Positions 6,206 to 14,933 of a DNA stretch of 64,000 bases are shown here, in pieces. Positions within the stretch are counted from its first letter, which is position 1, and every line of letters starts with the position of its first letter. The position numbers and the translations under genes are program-made. The notes beneath the pieces are model-generated. The model was not told where the DNA came from, did no database searches, and was given only the letters and a program-made list of their open reading frames with translations. The stretch is taken from positions 248,001-312,000 of the forward strand of contig NZ_FPAA01000005.1 of assembly GCF_900116235.1 (NCBI RefSeq), read 5' to 3'. The DNA comes from Marininema halotolerans (GTDB lineage: Bacteria > Bacillota > Bacilli > Thermoactinomycetales > DSM-45169).

Positions 6206-7321
6206 ATGATTTCCATTAGTTTATGTATGATTGTGAAAAACGAAGAAAAAACCCTAGACCGATGCCTCGCTTCTATTTTCGATATCGTGGATGAAATTAA
6301 TATCATTGATACAGGATCGACGGATGCCACGAAGGAAATTGCTCGTCGATATACAACACGTATCTTTGATTTTACATGGATTGATCATTTTGCTGCAGCA
6401 CGCAATTTCTCCTTTAGTAAAGCGACGAAGGAATACATCCTATGGCTGGATGCAGATGATTTCTTTAAAGAGAAGGATCGTGAGAAATTTCGCGAGTTGA
6501 AGAAAACCTTGGATTCATCCGTTGATCAAGTGTCGATGTATTATCATTTGCACTATGATGACGAGGGAAATGTATTTAGCCGTATTCGACGGGAGCGATT
6601 GGTAAAGCGTGCCCGTAATTATCGTTGGCATGACCCTGTTCACGAGTATTTAGAGATTCATGGAAAGATCATGGATAGTGACATTGCCGTCCATCACGGT
6701 AAATTGCAGTTTAATAAGGCACGCAACCTCGCCATCTATGAACATCGGTTGGCTAAGGGAGAAACTTTCTCGCCACGGGATCTATATAATTATGGGAATG
6801 AATTGATGGAAAATAATCGGCTAGAAGAAGCGTTGGTACAGTATGAAAAATATTTTGCTGCGGATAGCCCCTATACAGAGGATAATGTTTCGGCATGTGG
6901 CTATGCGGCACACTGTTGTCATTTGTTGGGGAGAGGCGAGGAGGAACGACAATATCTATTAAAATCCTTTGATTACGATGCCCCACGAGTGGAGTTTTGT
7001 TGTCGGCTAGGCTTTTGGTATCATGCCCACAACAAATTGGAAAAGGCAATCAGTTGGTATAATCATGCCACGCAAATCAAACACCTTCATGATTGGGGGA
7101 TGATTAATGAAGCGGCTCATACCTGGTTACCCCATCTTCAATTAACTGTGATCTATGGGGCACTGGGTCAGATCGAAAAGGCATATCATCACAATGAGAT
7201 TGTTCGCTCCTATAAACCTAACGATCACGAAGTATTAAACAATAAGAAAAAGTTAGAATTTTATTTGGAAAAGGGGATTACTGTGGCTACCCGCCCGGAA
7301 ACGGGAGGGGGGAAGGTGTGA
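6206..7321 (+). CDS. GT2-family glycosyltransferase with C-terminal TPR-like repeats
   Basis: A 371-aa protein. Residues 1 to about 200 form a GT-A fold domain beginning ISLCMIVKNEEKTLDRCLAS, with IDTGSTD and the metal/nucleotide-binding LDADD at about 81-85. The rest is helical with TPR-like repeats (for example NNRLEEALVQYEKYF and HNKLEKAISWYNHA). This layout is known from SunS-like protein glycosyltransferases and from spore-coat glycosylation loci. The ATG at 6206 follows TAAAGGAGGT. It is first of three genes; its stop overlaps the next start by 4 nt (GTGTGA), so translation is probably coupled. It probably glycosylates a protein, with the array products the obvious candidates. Sugar and acceptor are unknown. 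Confidence 0.85.
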   Translation: MISISLCMIVKNEEKTLDRCLASIFDIVDEINIIDTGSTDATKEIARRYTTRIFDFTWIDHFAAARNFSFSKATKEYILWLDADDFFKEKDREKFRELKKTLDSSVDQVSMYYHLHYDDEGNVFSRIRRERLVKRARNYRWHDPVHEYLEIHGKIMDSDIAVHHGKLQFNKARNLAIYEHRLAKGETFSPRDLYNYGNELMENNRLEEALVQYEKYFAADSPYTEDNVSACGYAAHCCHLLGRGEEERQYLLKSFDYDAPRVEFCCRLGFWYHAHNKLEKAISWYNHATQIKHLHDWGMINEAAHTWLPHLQLTVIYGALGQIEKAYHHNEIVRSYKPNDHEVLNNKKKLEFYLEKGITVATRPETGGGKV

Positions 7322-9072
7322 CCATTACTAGCATTATCATTCCTGTACAAAATCAACTATCCTATACCAAACAGTGCATTGAGAGTATCCGAGCCTATAC
7401 AAAAGAGGGTACTTATGAATTGATCGTGATCGATAATGGATCAGAGGATGTTACGATGCAGTGGTTGCAGGCACAACAGGATCTGATCCTTATTCGAAAT
7501 CATGAGAACAAAGGATTTCCCAAGGCATGCAATCAAGGGATTCATGCGGCGAAGGGGGAGCGTATCCTCTTTCTTAACAACGATACAGTGGTGACCTCTC
7601 GATGGTTGGAGCAATTAGTCTGTTCCCTTGAAAGTGCCCCAAATATTGGAGCAGTTGGTCCTGTCACCAATCATGCTTCCTACGGAACGGCCATATCGGT
7701 TCCCTATAACGATATAAAGGGGTTACCTGCCTTTGCTGATCAGTATAATCGCTCGGATCCAACCCGATGGGAAGAGCGTGCAAAATTGATCGGCTATTGT
7801 CTCCTCACCCGCCGTGAGGTCCTTAAGGAAGTGGGAGAATTCGATGAGCGATTCACCCCAGGCAATTTTGAAGATGATGATTGGTGTTTCCGGGCACGCC
7901 TTCTGGGTTATCGATTGATCCTATGTCAGGATACGTTTATCCATCATCATGGAAGTGTCTCATTTGGTAGGGAAGAACAGCGATTTGCCGAGTTATTGGA
8001 AAAGAATCGTCAGGTTTTTGAGCAGAAATGGGGAGTGGATCCTTCTATCCTCTTTCATGTAAAAACAGAGTCGCTGGATTGGTTGAACTTGACTGGTAAA
8101 GGCGAACAACGGGTGTTGGATCTGAGGTGTGGCTCTGGTGCTACCCTTTTAACCATCAAACACCATCTTCCATCAGTTAGCTGTTTCGGGGTTGAACCTC
8201 ATCGTGACGCAGCCAAAGCGGCGACTCATGTGGGAAATGTGATGAACCAGGAAGTTGATGCGCCCATTCCTTGGCCGAAGGAATATTTTGATACGATTCT
8301 CCTTGGGGATTCCCTTGGTCATGTGGAAAATCCAGCAGAATGGCTACAACGGATGAAGCATCACTTAAAAAGAGGAGGGATTATGGCAGCGACGCTACCT
8401 AATCTATGTCATTATGGCGTGCTATCTCAGTTGCTTCAAGGGTTGTGGGTAGAGGGGCCTCGTCATCGATTTACGCTACAATCTCTTCATACGCTTTTTC
8501 AATCCCAAGGTCTTGAGAAAGTAATGATTCGGGGACTTACTCTACCGCAGTCCTCTGAAGAAGAGGAGCAATGGATAGATAGGCTGGCTACTTTAACCTC
8601 ACCGGCGATGAAGGAGCAATACCTTTGTTTTCAGTATCAAGTACGTGCAGTACGAGAAGAGGCAGCTTATGTGCGGCATTTGAAATTTCTCATTCGACGA
8701 ATAGAAAACCATTTGGATGAAGAGGCGAGCCTTCAAGAAGTCCTTCGCCAAGTAACTAGTCAAGGAATTTCAATCCAAGAAGTGATTGCGATCATCCATA
8801 TGGACATGATTGATAAAGTTGAAATGTTGCATCGAATTGCTCAAGGTTGCTATGAACAAGGGATGATGGATGAAGCGATTTCCTTAATGGAAAACGCCGA
8901 AAGCCTAGCCCCCGATCATTCGGACACACTCTATAACTTAGCGCTGCTATGGCAACAACGTCATCAACCAACGAAAGCACTTGCTTACCTAGAGAGAATC
9001 AAGAAGATGGATGAATCGACACAACAGTTGATGGCTCGTGTACGAAAGGCGGTCACTGATGAATCCCTATAA
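7318..9072 (+). CDS. trimodular GT2 glycosyltransferase / SAM methyltransferase / TPR protein
   Basis: A 584-aa protein with GTG start at 7318. Residues 1-240 form a GT2 domain: SIIIPVQNQ at the start, LNNDT at about 86-90 as the DXD-type site, and FEDDDWCFRARL at about 184-195, typical of rhamnosyltransferase-like GT2 enzymes. Residues 255-400 contain a class I methyltransferase: VLDLRCGSG at about 266-274, then an acidic GVEPH turn and FDTILLGDSLGHV. Residues from about 490 carry TPR-like repeats. Fusion of sugar transfer and methylation in one chain suggests that a methylated sugar is built on the acceptor. It overlaps the previous gene by 4 nt and the next by 14 nt, consistent with one operon. 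Confidence 0.85.
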   Translation: MTITSIIIPVQNQLSYTKQCIESIRAYTKEGTYELIVIDNGSEDVTMQWLQAQQDLILIRNHENKGFPKACNQGIHAAKGERILFLNNDTVVTSRWLEQLVCSLESAPNIGAVGPVTNHASYGTAISVPYNDIKGLPAFADQYNRSDPTRWEERAKLIGYCLLTRREVLKEVGEFDERFTPGNFEDDDWCFRARLLGYRLILCQDTFIHHHGSVSFGREEQRFAELLEKNRQVFEQKWGVDPSILFHVKTESLDWLNLTGKGEQRVLDLRCGSGATLLTIKHHLPSVSCFGVEPHRDAAKAATHVGNVMNQEVDAPIPWPKEYFDTILLGDSLGHVENPAEWLQRMKHHLKRGGIMAATLPNLCHYGVLSQLLQGLWVEGPRHRFTLQSLHTLFQSQGLEKVMIRGLTLPQSSEEEEQWIDRLATLTSPAMKEQYLCFQYQVRAVREEAAYVRHLKFLIRRIENHLDEEASLQEVLRQVTSQGISIQEVIAIIHMDMIDKVEMLHRIAQGCYEQGMMDEAISLMENAESLAPDHSDTLYNLALLWQQRHQPTKALAYLERIKKMDESTQQLMARVRKAVTDESL

Positions 9073-9730
9073 GGTTTGTTTTATTTGGTGTGTGAATGAT
9101 GAAGATTGGTTTCGTGAGTCGGAACGTTACGTGGATGCCCTCACTGTTCCTGAGGGGTATCGTATTGAAAAACAGTGGATAAAGGGAGCAAAGGGGTTAG
9201 CATCGGGTTACAATCAAGGGATGATGAAATCGGATGCGAAGTACAAGGTGTATCTGCATCAAGATGTCCTTATTATTCATCGCAATTTTTTGGTGGATAT
9301 GGTTTCCCTCTTTCAAAAGAATCAAGAAGTCGGCATGCTTGGGATGGTGGGCGTTACTCGTCTTCCTTGTAATGGTATATGGTGGGAGGGGGAGCGCCCT
9401 GTGGGTAAAGTTTATGATAGCCATACAGGACGAATGGAGCTTCTTTCCTTTGGAGGGGACACCGAGGTTCATACTAAGGTAGAAGCAGTGGATGGTTTGT
9501 TGATGGCAACGCAATATGATCGGCCTTGGAGGGAGGATTTATTTTCTGGTTGGCATTTCTATGATCTTTCCCAAGGAAAAGAATTTATTCGAGCGGGGTA
9601 TGAGGTGATGGTTCCCTATCAGCAAAAACCCTGGTGTATCCATGACTGTGGTGTTGTGAATGTACAAAATGGATTTGAGGAAGCGAGGCAACAATTTGTA
9701 AATACGTATTTGGATAAGGGATATGAATAG
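9059..9730 (+). CDS. glycosyltransferase-like protein (small GT-A family)
   Basis: A 223-aa protein resembling the compact glycosyltransferase-like family in which YNQGM and KYKVYLHQDV (DXD-type motif at about residues 67-70) are typical; VDGLLMATQYDRPWREDLFSGWHFYD is the conserved second half. I chose the ATG at 9059, with AAAGGCGG upstream. An ATG at 9038 lies deeper inside the previous gene without a ribosome-binding site. It is last in the three-gene operon and ends before a strong terminator. It probably adds one sugar of the same glycan. Confidence 0.8.
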   Translation: MNPYKVCFIWCVNDEDWFRESERYVDALTVPEGYRIEKQWIKGAKGLASGYNQGMMKSDAKYKVYLHQDVLIIHRNFLVDMVSLFQKNQEVGMLGMVGVTRLPCNGIWWEGERPVGKVYDSHTGRMELLSFGGDTEVHTKVEAVDGLLMATQYDRPWREDLFSGWHFYDLSQGKEFIRAGYEVMVPYQQKPWCIHDCGVVNVQNGFEEARQQFVNTYLDKGYE

Positions 9731-9760
9731 CTCTAGCACTTTTAATATGAGCATAGTAAA

Positions 9761-9802
9761 GAAGGATCCCTATCCTGTTTTCAGGGATAGGGATCCTTCT
9801 CA
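9761..9802. terminator. bidirectional terminator between GT operon and CNNM-type gene
   Basis: A long perfect stem (AGAAGGATCCCTATCC and its complement) with a short TGTTTTCA-type loop sits between convergent genes. Confidence 0.8.
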
Positions 9803-9816
9803 TTATCACGTGTGAC

Positions 9817-11205
9817 TCACCGGTTGTTTTGAAAATGTTTATGTTCTCCATTTTCATTTTCTTCAACTGTCTCTTCTTCATCAAGGGTTTCTTCCGTTTC
9901 GATTGACTGGCTCACCAATAAACGGCTGACACTGCGCTGTTCGATTTCTTGTACTTTAAAGGTAAATTGTTTATAAGGAACAATGTTACCCACCTCAGGG
10001 ACCTCGTTTAATTGGGAGAAGACCCATCCCCCAATCGTATCATTATCAGGATCTTCAATTGTACAGCCAAAGTAATCATTTACTTCTTCAATTAACAAGC
10101 GCGCATCAATGGATGTTTCATTGCCTTGCTTTTGGAAAAAGGGGCGCTCATCATCAAATTCATCTTGAATCTCGCCAAAAATTTCTTCAATGATATCCTC
10201 AGTCGTCACCAGTCCAGCAGTTCCTCCGTATTCATCGACAACAATTGCGACTTCGGAGCGGTTTTGTTGTAGTACACGTAGGACGTCTTTTAATTCCATT
10301 GTTTCAGGAACCATGACGGAGGGACGGGTTAATTCTTTTAAATCAGGCGTTTCCCCGCTGAGTAATTTTTCATAAACATGACGAATGTGTACGATTCCTA
10401 CAATATCATCTTTGTCCTCACGACAGAGAGGAAATCGGGTATGGCGTGCTTCCCGAATGGTTGTAAGGTTTTCTTCCAGTGAATCATCTGCATATAAGCA
10501 AACCATGTCCACACGAGGAACCATGACTTCACGAGCGACGCGATCCGCAAATTCAAAGATGTTATCAAACAAGGAAAGTTCCGTTTCATCGATGTGTCCA
10601 CTTTTTTGACTTTGAGCCATCAACATCCGAATTTCTTCTTCGGTATGTCCTTGTATATGATCCGGGTCTAATTCAACGCCCGCCCATTTCAAGGCCTTAT
10701 TCGCTGAGCTATTCAACACAAAAATGAATGGGTAAAAAATCTGGTAAAACCAGTTCAATGGAGCAGCTACCCACAAGGTGGTTTTTTCAGCTTGCCGTAT
10801 GGCTAAGGACTTTGGAGCCATTTCTCCCAAAACAATATGAAGAAATGTAATAAGGACGAAAGCAATTGTTAATGACAAGGTAGAGACGAGCAAGTCGGGT
10901 ATATTAGGCGATATTAAATGAAGCGTTGGGATGACAATCATATGGGCAATGGCAGGTTCCCCTACCCACCCGAGGCCAAGGGAGGCTAGGGTTATTCCTA
11001 ACTGTGTTGCGGAAAGGTAGGCATCCATCTTGTTAATGAGCTTTTCAGCTATTTTGGCTCGACGATGTCCTTCTTCGCGCAGTTGTGCGATCCGAGTCGC
11101 ACGGACCTTGACGATGGCAAACTCCGACGCAACGAAGAAGCCATTAAGAAAAACGAGGAAGAACACAAGGAATAGATTCCATGCGATCTCGATAATACTT
11201 CCCAA
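9817..11205 (-). CDS. CNNM/CorC-type (HlyC/CorC family) membrane transporter
   Basis: A 462-aa protein with N-terminal DUF21 membrane domain (four hydrophobic segments, from NLFLVFFLVFLNGFFVASEF to about residue 165), a CBS pair at about 205-335 (REVMVPRVDM, RHTRFPLC, IVVDEYGGTAGLVTTEDIIEE) and a CorC/HlyC C-terminal domain. Bacillus relatives such as MpfA export Mg2+; homologous family members are often misnamed hemolysins. The start is TTG at 11205 after AGGAGGTCG. The C-terminal tail is acidic. Its neighbour mgtE lies upstream on the same strand with its own terminator between, giving a two-gene magnesium-homeostasis cluster. Confidence 0.9.
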   Translation of the reverse strand: MGSIIEIAWNLFLVFFLVFLNGFFVASEFAIVKVRATRIAQLREEGHRRAKIAEKLINKMDAYLSATQLGITLASLGLGWVGEPAIAHMIVIPTLHLISPNIPDLLVSTLSLTIAFVLITFLHIVLGEMAPKSLAIRQAEKTTLWVAAPLNWFYQIFYPFIFVLNSSANKALKWAGVELDPDHIQGHTEEEIRMLMAQSQKSGHIDETELSLFDNIFEFADRVAREVMVPRVDMVCLYADDSLEENLTTIREARHTRFPLCREDKDDIVGIVHIRHVYEKLLSGETPDLKELTRPSVMVPETMELKDVLRVLQQNRSEVAIVVDEYGGTAGLVTTEDIIEEIFGEIQDEFDDERPFFQKQGNETSIDARLLIEEVNDYFGCTIEDPDNDTIGGWVFSQLNEVPEVGNIVPYKQFTFKVQEIEQRSVSRLLVSQSIETEETLDEEETVEENENGEHKHFQNNR

Positions 11206-11235
11206 GCGAACAACGACCTCCTGAAGTCAGTTTAC

Positions 11236-11258
11236 TTCGTGCGATTAGCCTGCACGAA
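11236..11258. other. inverted repeat in the leader of the CNNM-type gene
   Basis: TTCGTGC and GCACGAA flank a 9-nt centre, 30 nt upstream of the TTG start. It could be an operator or a leader hairpin. It has no similarity I can see to the M-box. Confidence 0.3.
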
Positions 11259-11371
11259 ACTAGGCGAAATTAATTACAGATACTCACAAGCTTATCAGAA
11301 AGCCTATAAACTGTATAGATGAGCATAGGTGATGCCATACACCCTTTATACTATTCCCTGATTCACTTAAC

Positions 11372-11402
11372 CAAAAAACCTCTTCTGAAAAAAGAAGAGG
11401 TT
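11372..11402 (-). terminator. intrinsic terminator of mgtE
   Basis: Read on the minus strand, AACCTCTTCT/AGAAGAGGTT with a short loop is followed by TTTT, directly at the mgtE stop codon. Confidence 0.85.
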
Positions 11403-12774
11403 ACTGGATATAGTGAAGGAATGTGGTGGCTAATCCGAAATAGATCGATAATGAGATCACATCATTGATGGTGGTGATGAGAGGTCCTGATGCGACGGTC
11501 GGATCCACATTCAGTCCATGCAATAAGATAGGAATGAATGTACCGCCCAGCGTACCAAGGATTAAGGTAATGAGTAGTGACCCTGCGACAATTAAACCGA
11601 GAATCCAATCACCTTCTAAAACGGTGACCAATCCAAAGATAAAGATGCTACAAACCATTCCAATAATAATGCCGACGATTCCTTCTTGGCGAAGGATCTG
11701 AAAGTATCGATCCCGGGTCAACTGACCAGTGGAGAATCCACGGATGACCAGGGCGAGGGATTGCGTGCCGGTGTTTCCAGTCATACCGGAAATTAAGGGC
11801 ATGAAGGTAGCCAGGACAGCGACTTTTTTTATAGTTCCTTGAAAAAAACCAAGGAGGTTGGCTGTCAACATCCCAATACAAAGAAGGAGAAGCAGCCATG
11901 GAATTCGACGCCGTGCAGAAGAAAAGGGGTTAGTTAATACATCCATTTCAGTTTGTCCTACGGCGGAAAGTTTTGCGATATCTTCTTGTGCTTCTTCAAT
12001 TAAAACATCAACAACGTCATCAATCGTGATAATCCCGAGCAGTCGGCCTTCATCATCCACTACGGGAATCGCTAGAAAGTCGTATCGTTCCATAATTTTT
12101 GCAACTTCTTCTTGGTCCATATCTGCGGGAACTGAAATAATCCGTTCATACATAATATCCGTAATGGCTGTTTGGGGTTGTGCAATCAGTAGTTCGCGGA
12201 GAGAGACGACACCAATTACCCGGTCATCCGCATCGATCACATAAATATAATAGACGGTTTCGGCAGTGGGTGCTTCTCTGCGTAAGTAGAGGATGGTCTC
12301 TTCGACCGTGTAGTAATCGTAGACACTGACATACTCCAAGGTCATCTTTCCGCCAGCGGTATCATCGGGATAATGAAGCAAAGCGCGAACTTTGTCCGCC
12401 TCATCCCGCTCCATTCCACGGAGTAGATCTTGTACATTGGACTCGTCCATCTCACCCATCAGGTCGGCAACTTCATCGGAGGACATCCGATTAAGGACTT
12501 TGGATGTTTTTTCTGCGCCTACATTCGCTAATACTTCTTGCTGTTCATCGGCTTCAAGTTCTTCAAGCAACTCTGCGATTTCCTCGGCATTCAACAATTG
12601 AAGGAAATGATGACGGTAGATCCCCTTCAGTTTGAAAAAGATTTGGCCGAGATCGTAGGGTTGTAGCTCTTCGATCAAGGGGCGAAGATAACGACGTTCA
12701 CGCTTTTGAAGGGCTAACTTGATGGTATCTAAATCAATTGCGTGTTCATGTTGCCGTTCATCCATATCAGTCAT
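11401..12774 (-). CDS. mgtE: MgtE magnesium transporter
   Basis: A 457-aa protein with the full MgtE layout: N-terminal helical domain (residues 20-130, with LEELEADEQQEVL and MSSDEVADLMGEMDE), CBS pair (about 140-260) and five membrane helices in the C-terminal third. The pore-region signatures GMTGNTGTQSLALVIRG and GLNVDPTVASGPLITTIND are intact. MgtE is a Mg2+ channel gated by Mg2+ binding to the N and CBS domains. The ATG at 12774 follows GAGAGGAGG. A SigA-type promoter is visible upstream, but no M-box riboswitch. Confidence 0.95.
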   Translation of the reverse strand: MTDMDERQHEHAIDLDTIKLALQKRERRYLRPLIEELQPYDLGQIFFKLKGIYRHHFLQLLNAEEIAELLEELEADEQQEVLANVGAEKTSKVLNRMSSDEVADLMGEMDESNVQDLLRGMERDEADKVRALLHYPDDTAGGKMTLEYVSVYDYYTVEETILYLRREAPTAETVYYIYVIDADDRVIGVVSLRELLIAQPQTAITDIMYERIISVPADMDQEEVAKIMERYDFLAIPVVDDEGRLLGIITIDDVVDVLIEEAQEDIAKLSAVGQTEMDVLTNPFSSARRRIPWLLLLLCIGMLTANLLGFFQGTIKKVAVLATFMPLISGMTGNTGTQSLALVIRGFSTGQLTRDRYFQILRQEGIVGIIIGMVCSIFIFGLVTVLEGDWILGLIVAGSLLITLILGTLGGTFIPILLHGLNVDPTVASGPLITTINDVISLSIYFGLATTFLHYIQ

Positions 12775-12815
12775 CGCGTGTTTCCTCCTCTCTACAGGGG
12801 TTCGAAATCTTCATC

Positions 12816-12843
12816 ATCATAACAGATCAAAAGGGCTTTGCAA
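12816..12843 (-). promoter_or_regulatory. mgtE: SigA-type promoter of mgtE
   Basis: TTGCAA and TATGAT are separated by 16 nt on the minus strand, about 45 nt before the start codon. Confidence 0.5.
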
Positions 12844-12978
12844 ACGGAGAAGCTGGTGAATGAATGCGTTACTGTCCCTTTTTATTAAGGATCTGATCAA
12901 GGCCTTTGTGTGGACAATTAATTACCTGCTCTTCTTGCCCATATACTTGAAGAAGGATACAAAATGGGAGGGATAATC

Positions 12979-13710
12979 ATGGTTTATTATTCCCCAGGTT
13001 TTGGCCAACCAACAAGTCATTGGTCATTTCCAAGCCAACCCGGGATGGGTGTGGTGTCACCTGAAGGAGATGGGTCGTATTTGCCAACCACTTCTTCAAA
13101 GACCCCTGATCAACGCTCCCTCAAAGGAGGCTGGCCCCCTCCCATGGTCTCGGGGGGGAAAGTCTCCTACACAAATGCGTACCCTGATTCATACCCCTAC
13201 TCCTATGCTCCTGGGTGGCTTCCCCCTGACTGGAATCCGTGGGCAGGACGCAAGCCGACTCAGGAGCCAAAACACCCAAGACAAACATTCGCACCCGGGT
13301 TTCCCAGGCAATCCCCCAAGTATTCTCAACCCGTTCAAATGCCGCAGTTTCCAACTCATTGGCCGGTAGGAGCTCCTTCGTATTTTGGCCCAGCACCCAT
13401 ACCAAATCCAGGGCTTCCTTATCATCCTCATCCACTCCCTTTTTCACCTCAGCAAATGTATCCACTCCAACGCCCCCTATTTGCACCTGATCCATTGCCT
13501 GGCCCAGGCCCTGCTCCAGCACCCGGCCCAGGACCTGCTCCTGGGTTGCCTTCTCAACCGAGACCGACCCCGACTCCGAGACCGGGCTCATCGAGAACGG
13601 TTCAAATACCCATTAAAAAAGCAGAACCCATTTGGGAATCACCTGAGTCACCCGAATCTCCCTGGTTTTTTGTACCTGAGGAGGAAGAGTCTTCAGCAAC
13701 TAAACCGTAG
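12979..13710 (+). CDS. proline-rich, coat-like low-complexity protein
   Basis: A 243-aa protein of unknown family. It starts MVYYSPGFGQPTSHW and is rich in Pro, Gly, Ser and Tyr, with PYSYAPGWLPPDWNPW around residues 75-90 and a GPGPAPAPGPGPAPG tract near residue 180. It ends in an acidic ESPESP/EEEE tail. No signal peptide or membrane segment is visible. Composition resembles spore coat or inner-coat matrix proteins, but this is inference. I chose the ATG at 12979 because GGGAGG lies 7 nt upstream; an ATG at 12964 with GAAGGA upstream is possible. Antisense frames here are products of composition. Confidence 0.75.
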   Translation: MVYYSPGFGQPTSHWSFPSQPGMGVVSPEGDGSYLPTTSSKTPDQRSLKGGWPPPMVSGGKVSYTNAYPDSYPYSYAPGWLPPDWNPWAGRKPTQEPKHPRQTFAPGFPRQSPKYSQPVQMPQFPTHWPVGAPSYFGPAPIPNPGLPYHPHPLPFSPQQMYPLQRPLFAPDPLPGPGPAPAPGPGPAPGLPSQPRPTPTPRPGSSRTVQIPIKKAEPIWESPESPESPWFFVPEEEESSATKP

Positions 13711-13785
13711 GGAATTGAGACTCATCATATCCAGTGTTCTGGGAAAGCTATCAGATGCCAAATGGCATGGAAAGGGGTGAGGTGG

Positions 13786-13935
13786 ATGCGAATCGAAGAA
13801 GAGACCCGTCGTGACCCAGAGATTACGACGCCTCGTGAACCCCTAACGACAGCTCCGGAACAACCGGAACGTGGGGCAGATCCCAATGAGCGTCGGCGAA
13901 GAGAGAAGGATGATGAACGAAGGCATCTAGCGTAA
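13786..13935 (+). CDS. small charged protein, 49 aa, unknown
   Basis: A 49-residue frame starting MRIEEETRRDPEITTPREP and ending in an Arg/Glu/Asp-rich helix. It is preceded by AAAGGGGTGAGGTGG at suitable distance and followed by a strong terminator. It lies 75 nt after the Pro-rich gene and may be co-transcribed with it. No Cys and no hydrophobic segment; probably disordered. The ribosome-binding site plus terminator make it a likely gene despite its size. Confidence 0.6.
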   Translation: MRIEEETRRDPEITTPREPLTTAPEQPERGADPNERRRREKDDERRHLA

Positions 13936-13969
13936 TGCGCAGGGCTCAGTCAAATTGACTCTTTGAAAT

Positions 13970-14011
13970 AAAAAGGTCCCGTGAAGCGCTAGGCTTCGCG
14001 GGACCTTTTTA
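13970..14011. terminator. bidirectional terminator
   Basis: AAAAAGGTCCCG...CGGGACCTTTTT with an inner GAAGC/GCTTC extension, between convergent genes. Confidence 0.85.
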
Positions 14012-14033
14012 TGTGAACGACAACCTACCCGCC

Positions 14034-14933
14034 TTAAAAATTGGGTTGGCCTTTCGATGACTGCTTTTTGATGTGATATTCAATATCCATGTCATCATCG
14101 ATTCGCGGGACAGCAATGACTTGGGTTGGGTGGGTAATTACTTGAGTGACCATCCCATCTGAGCTGGGTGTAATCTCTTGGGCGTAGACATGAACTTTGC
14201 CGTCTTTCTCAATGACATTATCAATGTTAATTCGATAACCGCTTGTGCGGCGTTCACCCAGGCCGATAATCAGATAGGTTTGATCGTGATAATTGACTCG
14301 CACTTCTCCTCCCTTTTTGGAGGAGCGCATATCGGTTAATTTGGCTTTCACATTTTCGGGAAGGGATTTCCCGGCTTCAACTTGCTTTGTTAACACTTTC
14401 CCTTGTACATCATCATCTCTAGGGGGCATGCCATCTTTTTTTGAAGGTGCTTCAGCCATCGCGCCTTTGTCAATATGTGCGGTGTATTCAAGGTCATCTT
14501 TAGCGGTCTTCACGGAGATGACAGTCATCGGGGATGTAATGGCTTGGGTGTTTAAGGAACCTTTCTTTGGGGGAACTTCCTCGGCATTTACACGGATGTG
14601 ATCCCCTGATTGTGTGACTTCCTTCACTTTAATCGTCCATCCACCCGTATTTTTTTTACCAGCGGTGAGAAAGAGATAGGTTCGACCTTCATCCATGACT
14701 TTTGCTTGGATCCCTTTTTCTTCTTTCGATGTCTTGGCTTTCGCCCATTGGTCTTTTACCTTATCGGGCAACTTATCAAGAGACTCTTGTTGAAAGGGGA
14801 CAGTGTGTTCGTCCTTCGCGTGATGAGCTTCTCCTGCTTTACTTTCTGGAGAAAGATAGGAACCTCCGCAACCCATTGTACCGAATAATAATGTGCAGCC
14901 TAACATCACTGAAATCACCTTCCGTTTTCGCAT
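14034..14933 (-). CDS. lipoprotein-like protein with two PrcB-type domains
   Basis: A 299-aa protein. The N-terminus has a basic stretch, a hydrophobic core and GTMGC (Cys22), a passable though not ideal lipobox, so it is probably membrane-anchored outside the cell. Two similar domains follow (about 45-165 and 180-290). Each has a YLFLTAG/YLIIGLG strand, a TGGWTIKV/TSGYRINI turn, and a strand ending in a TQ-IT-P-VI pattern. This pattern is known from the PrcB C-terminal (protease-associated) domain. The basic-acidic linker between them carries KKDGMPPRDDD. The ATG at 14933 follows ACAGGAGG. Function is unknown; PrcB-like domains are linked to protease complexes. Confidence 0.8.
   Translation of the reverse strand: MRKRKVISVMLGCTLLFGTMGCGGSYLSPESKAGEAHHAKDEHTVPFQQESLDKLPDKVKDQWAKAKTSKEEKGIQAKVMDEGRTYLFLTAGKKNTGGWTIKVKEVTQSGDHIRVNAEEVPPKKGSLNTQAITSPMTVISVKTAKDDLEYTAHIDKGAMAEAPSKKDGMPPRDDDVQGKVLTKQVEAGKSLPENVKAKLTDMRSSKKGGEVRVNYHDQTYLIIGLGERRTSGYRINIDNVIEKDGKVHVYAQEITPSSDGMVTQVITHPTQVIAVPRIDDDMDIEYHIKKQSSKGQPNF

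Noticed and set aside
11206-11400. Possible M-box (magnesium riboswitch) upstream of the CNNM-type gene
   Set aside because: The leader lacks the conserved M-box core blocks; only a short TTCGTGC/GCACGAA inverted repeat is present.
13121-13591. 156-aa minus-strand frame opposite the Pro-rich gene
   Set aside because: It arises from Pro codons read in reverse; no ribosome-binding site, and the plus frame has a better start and context.
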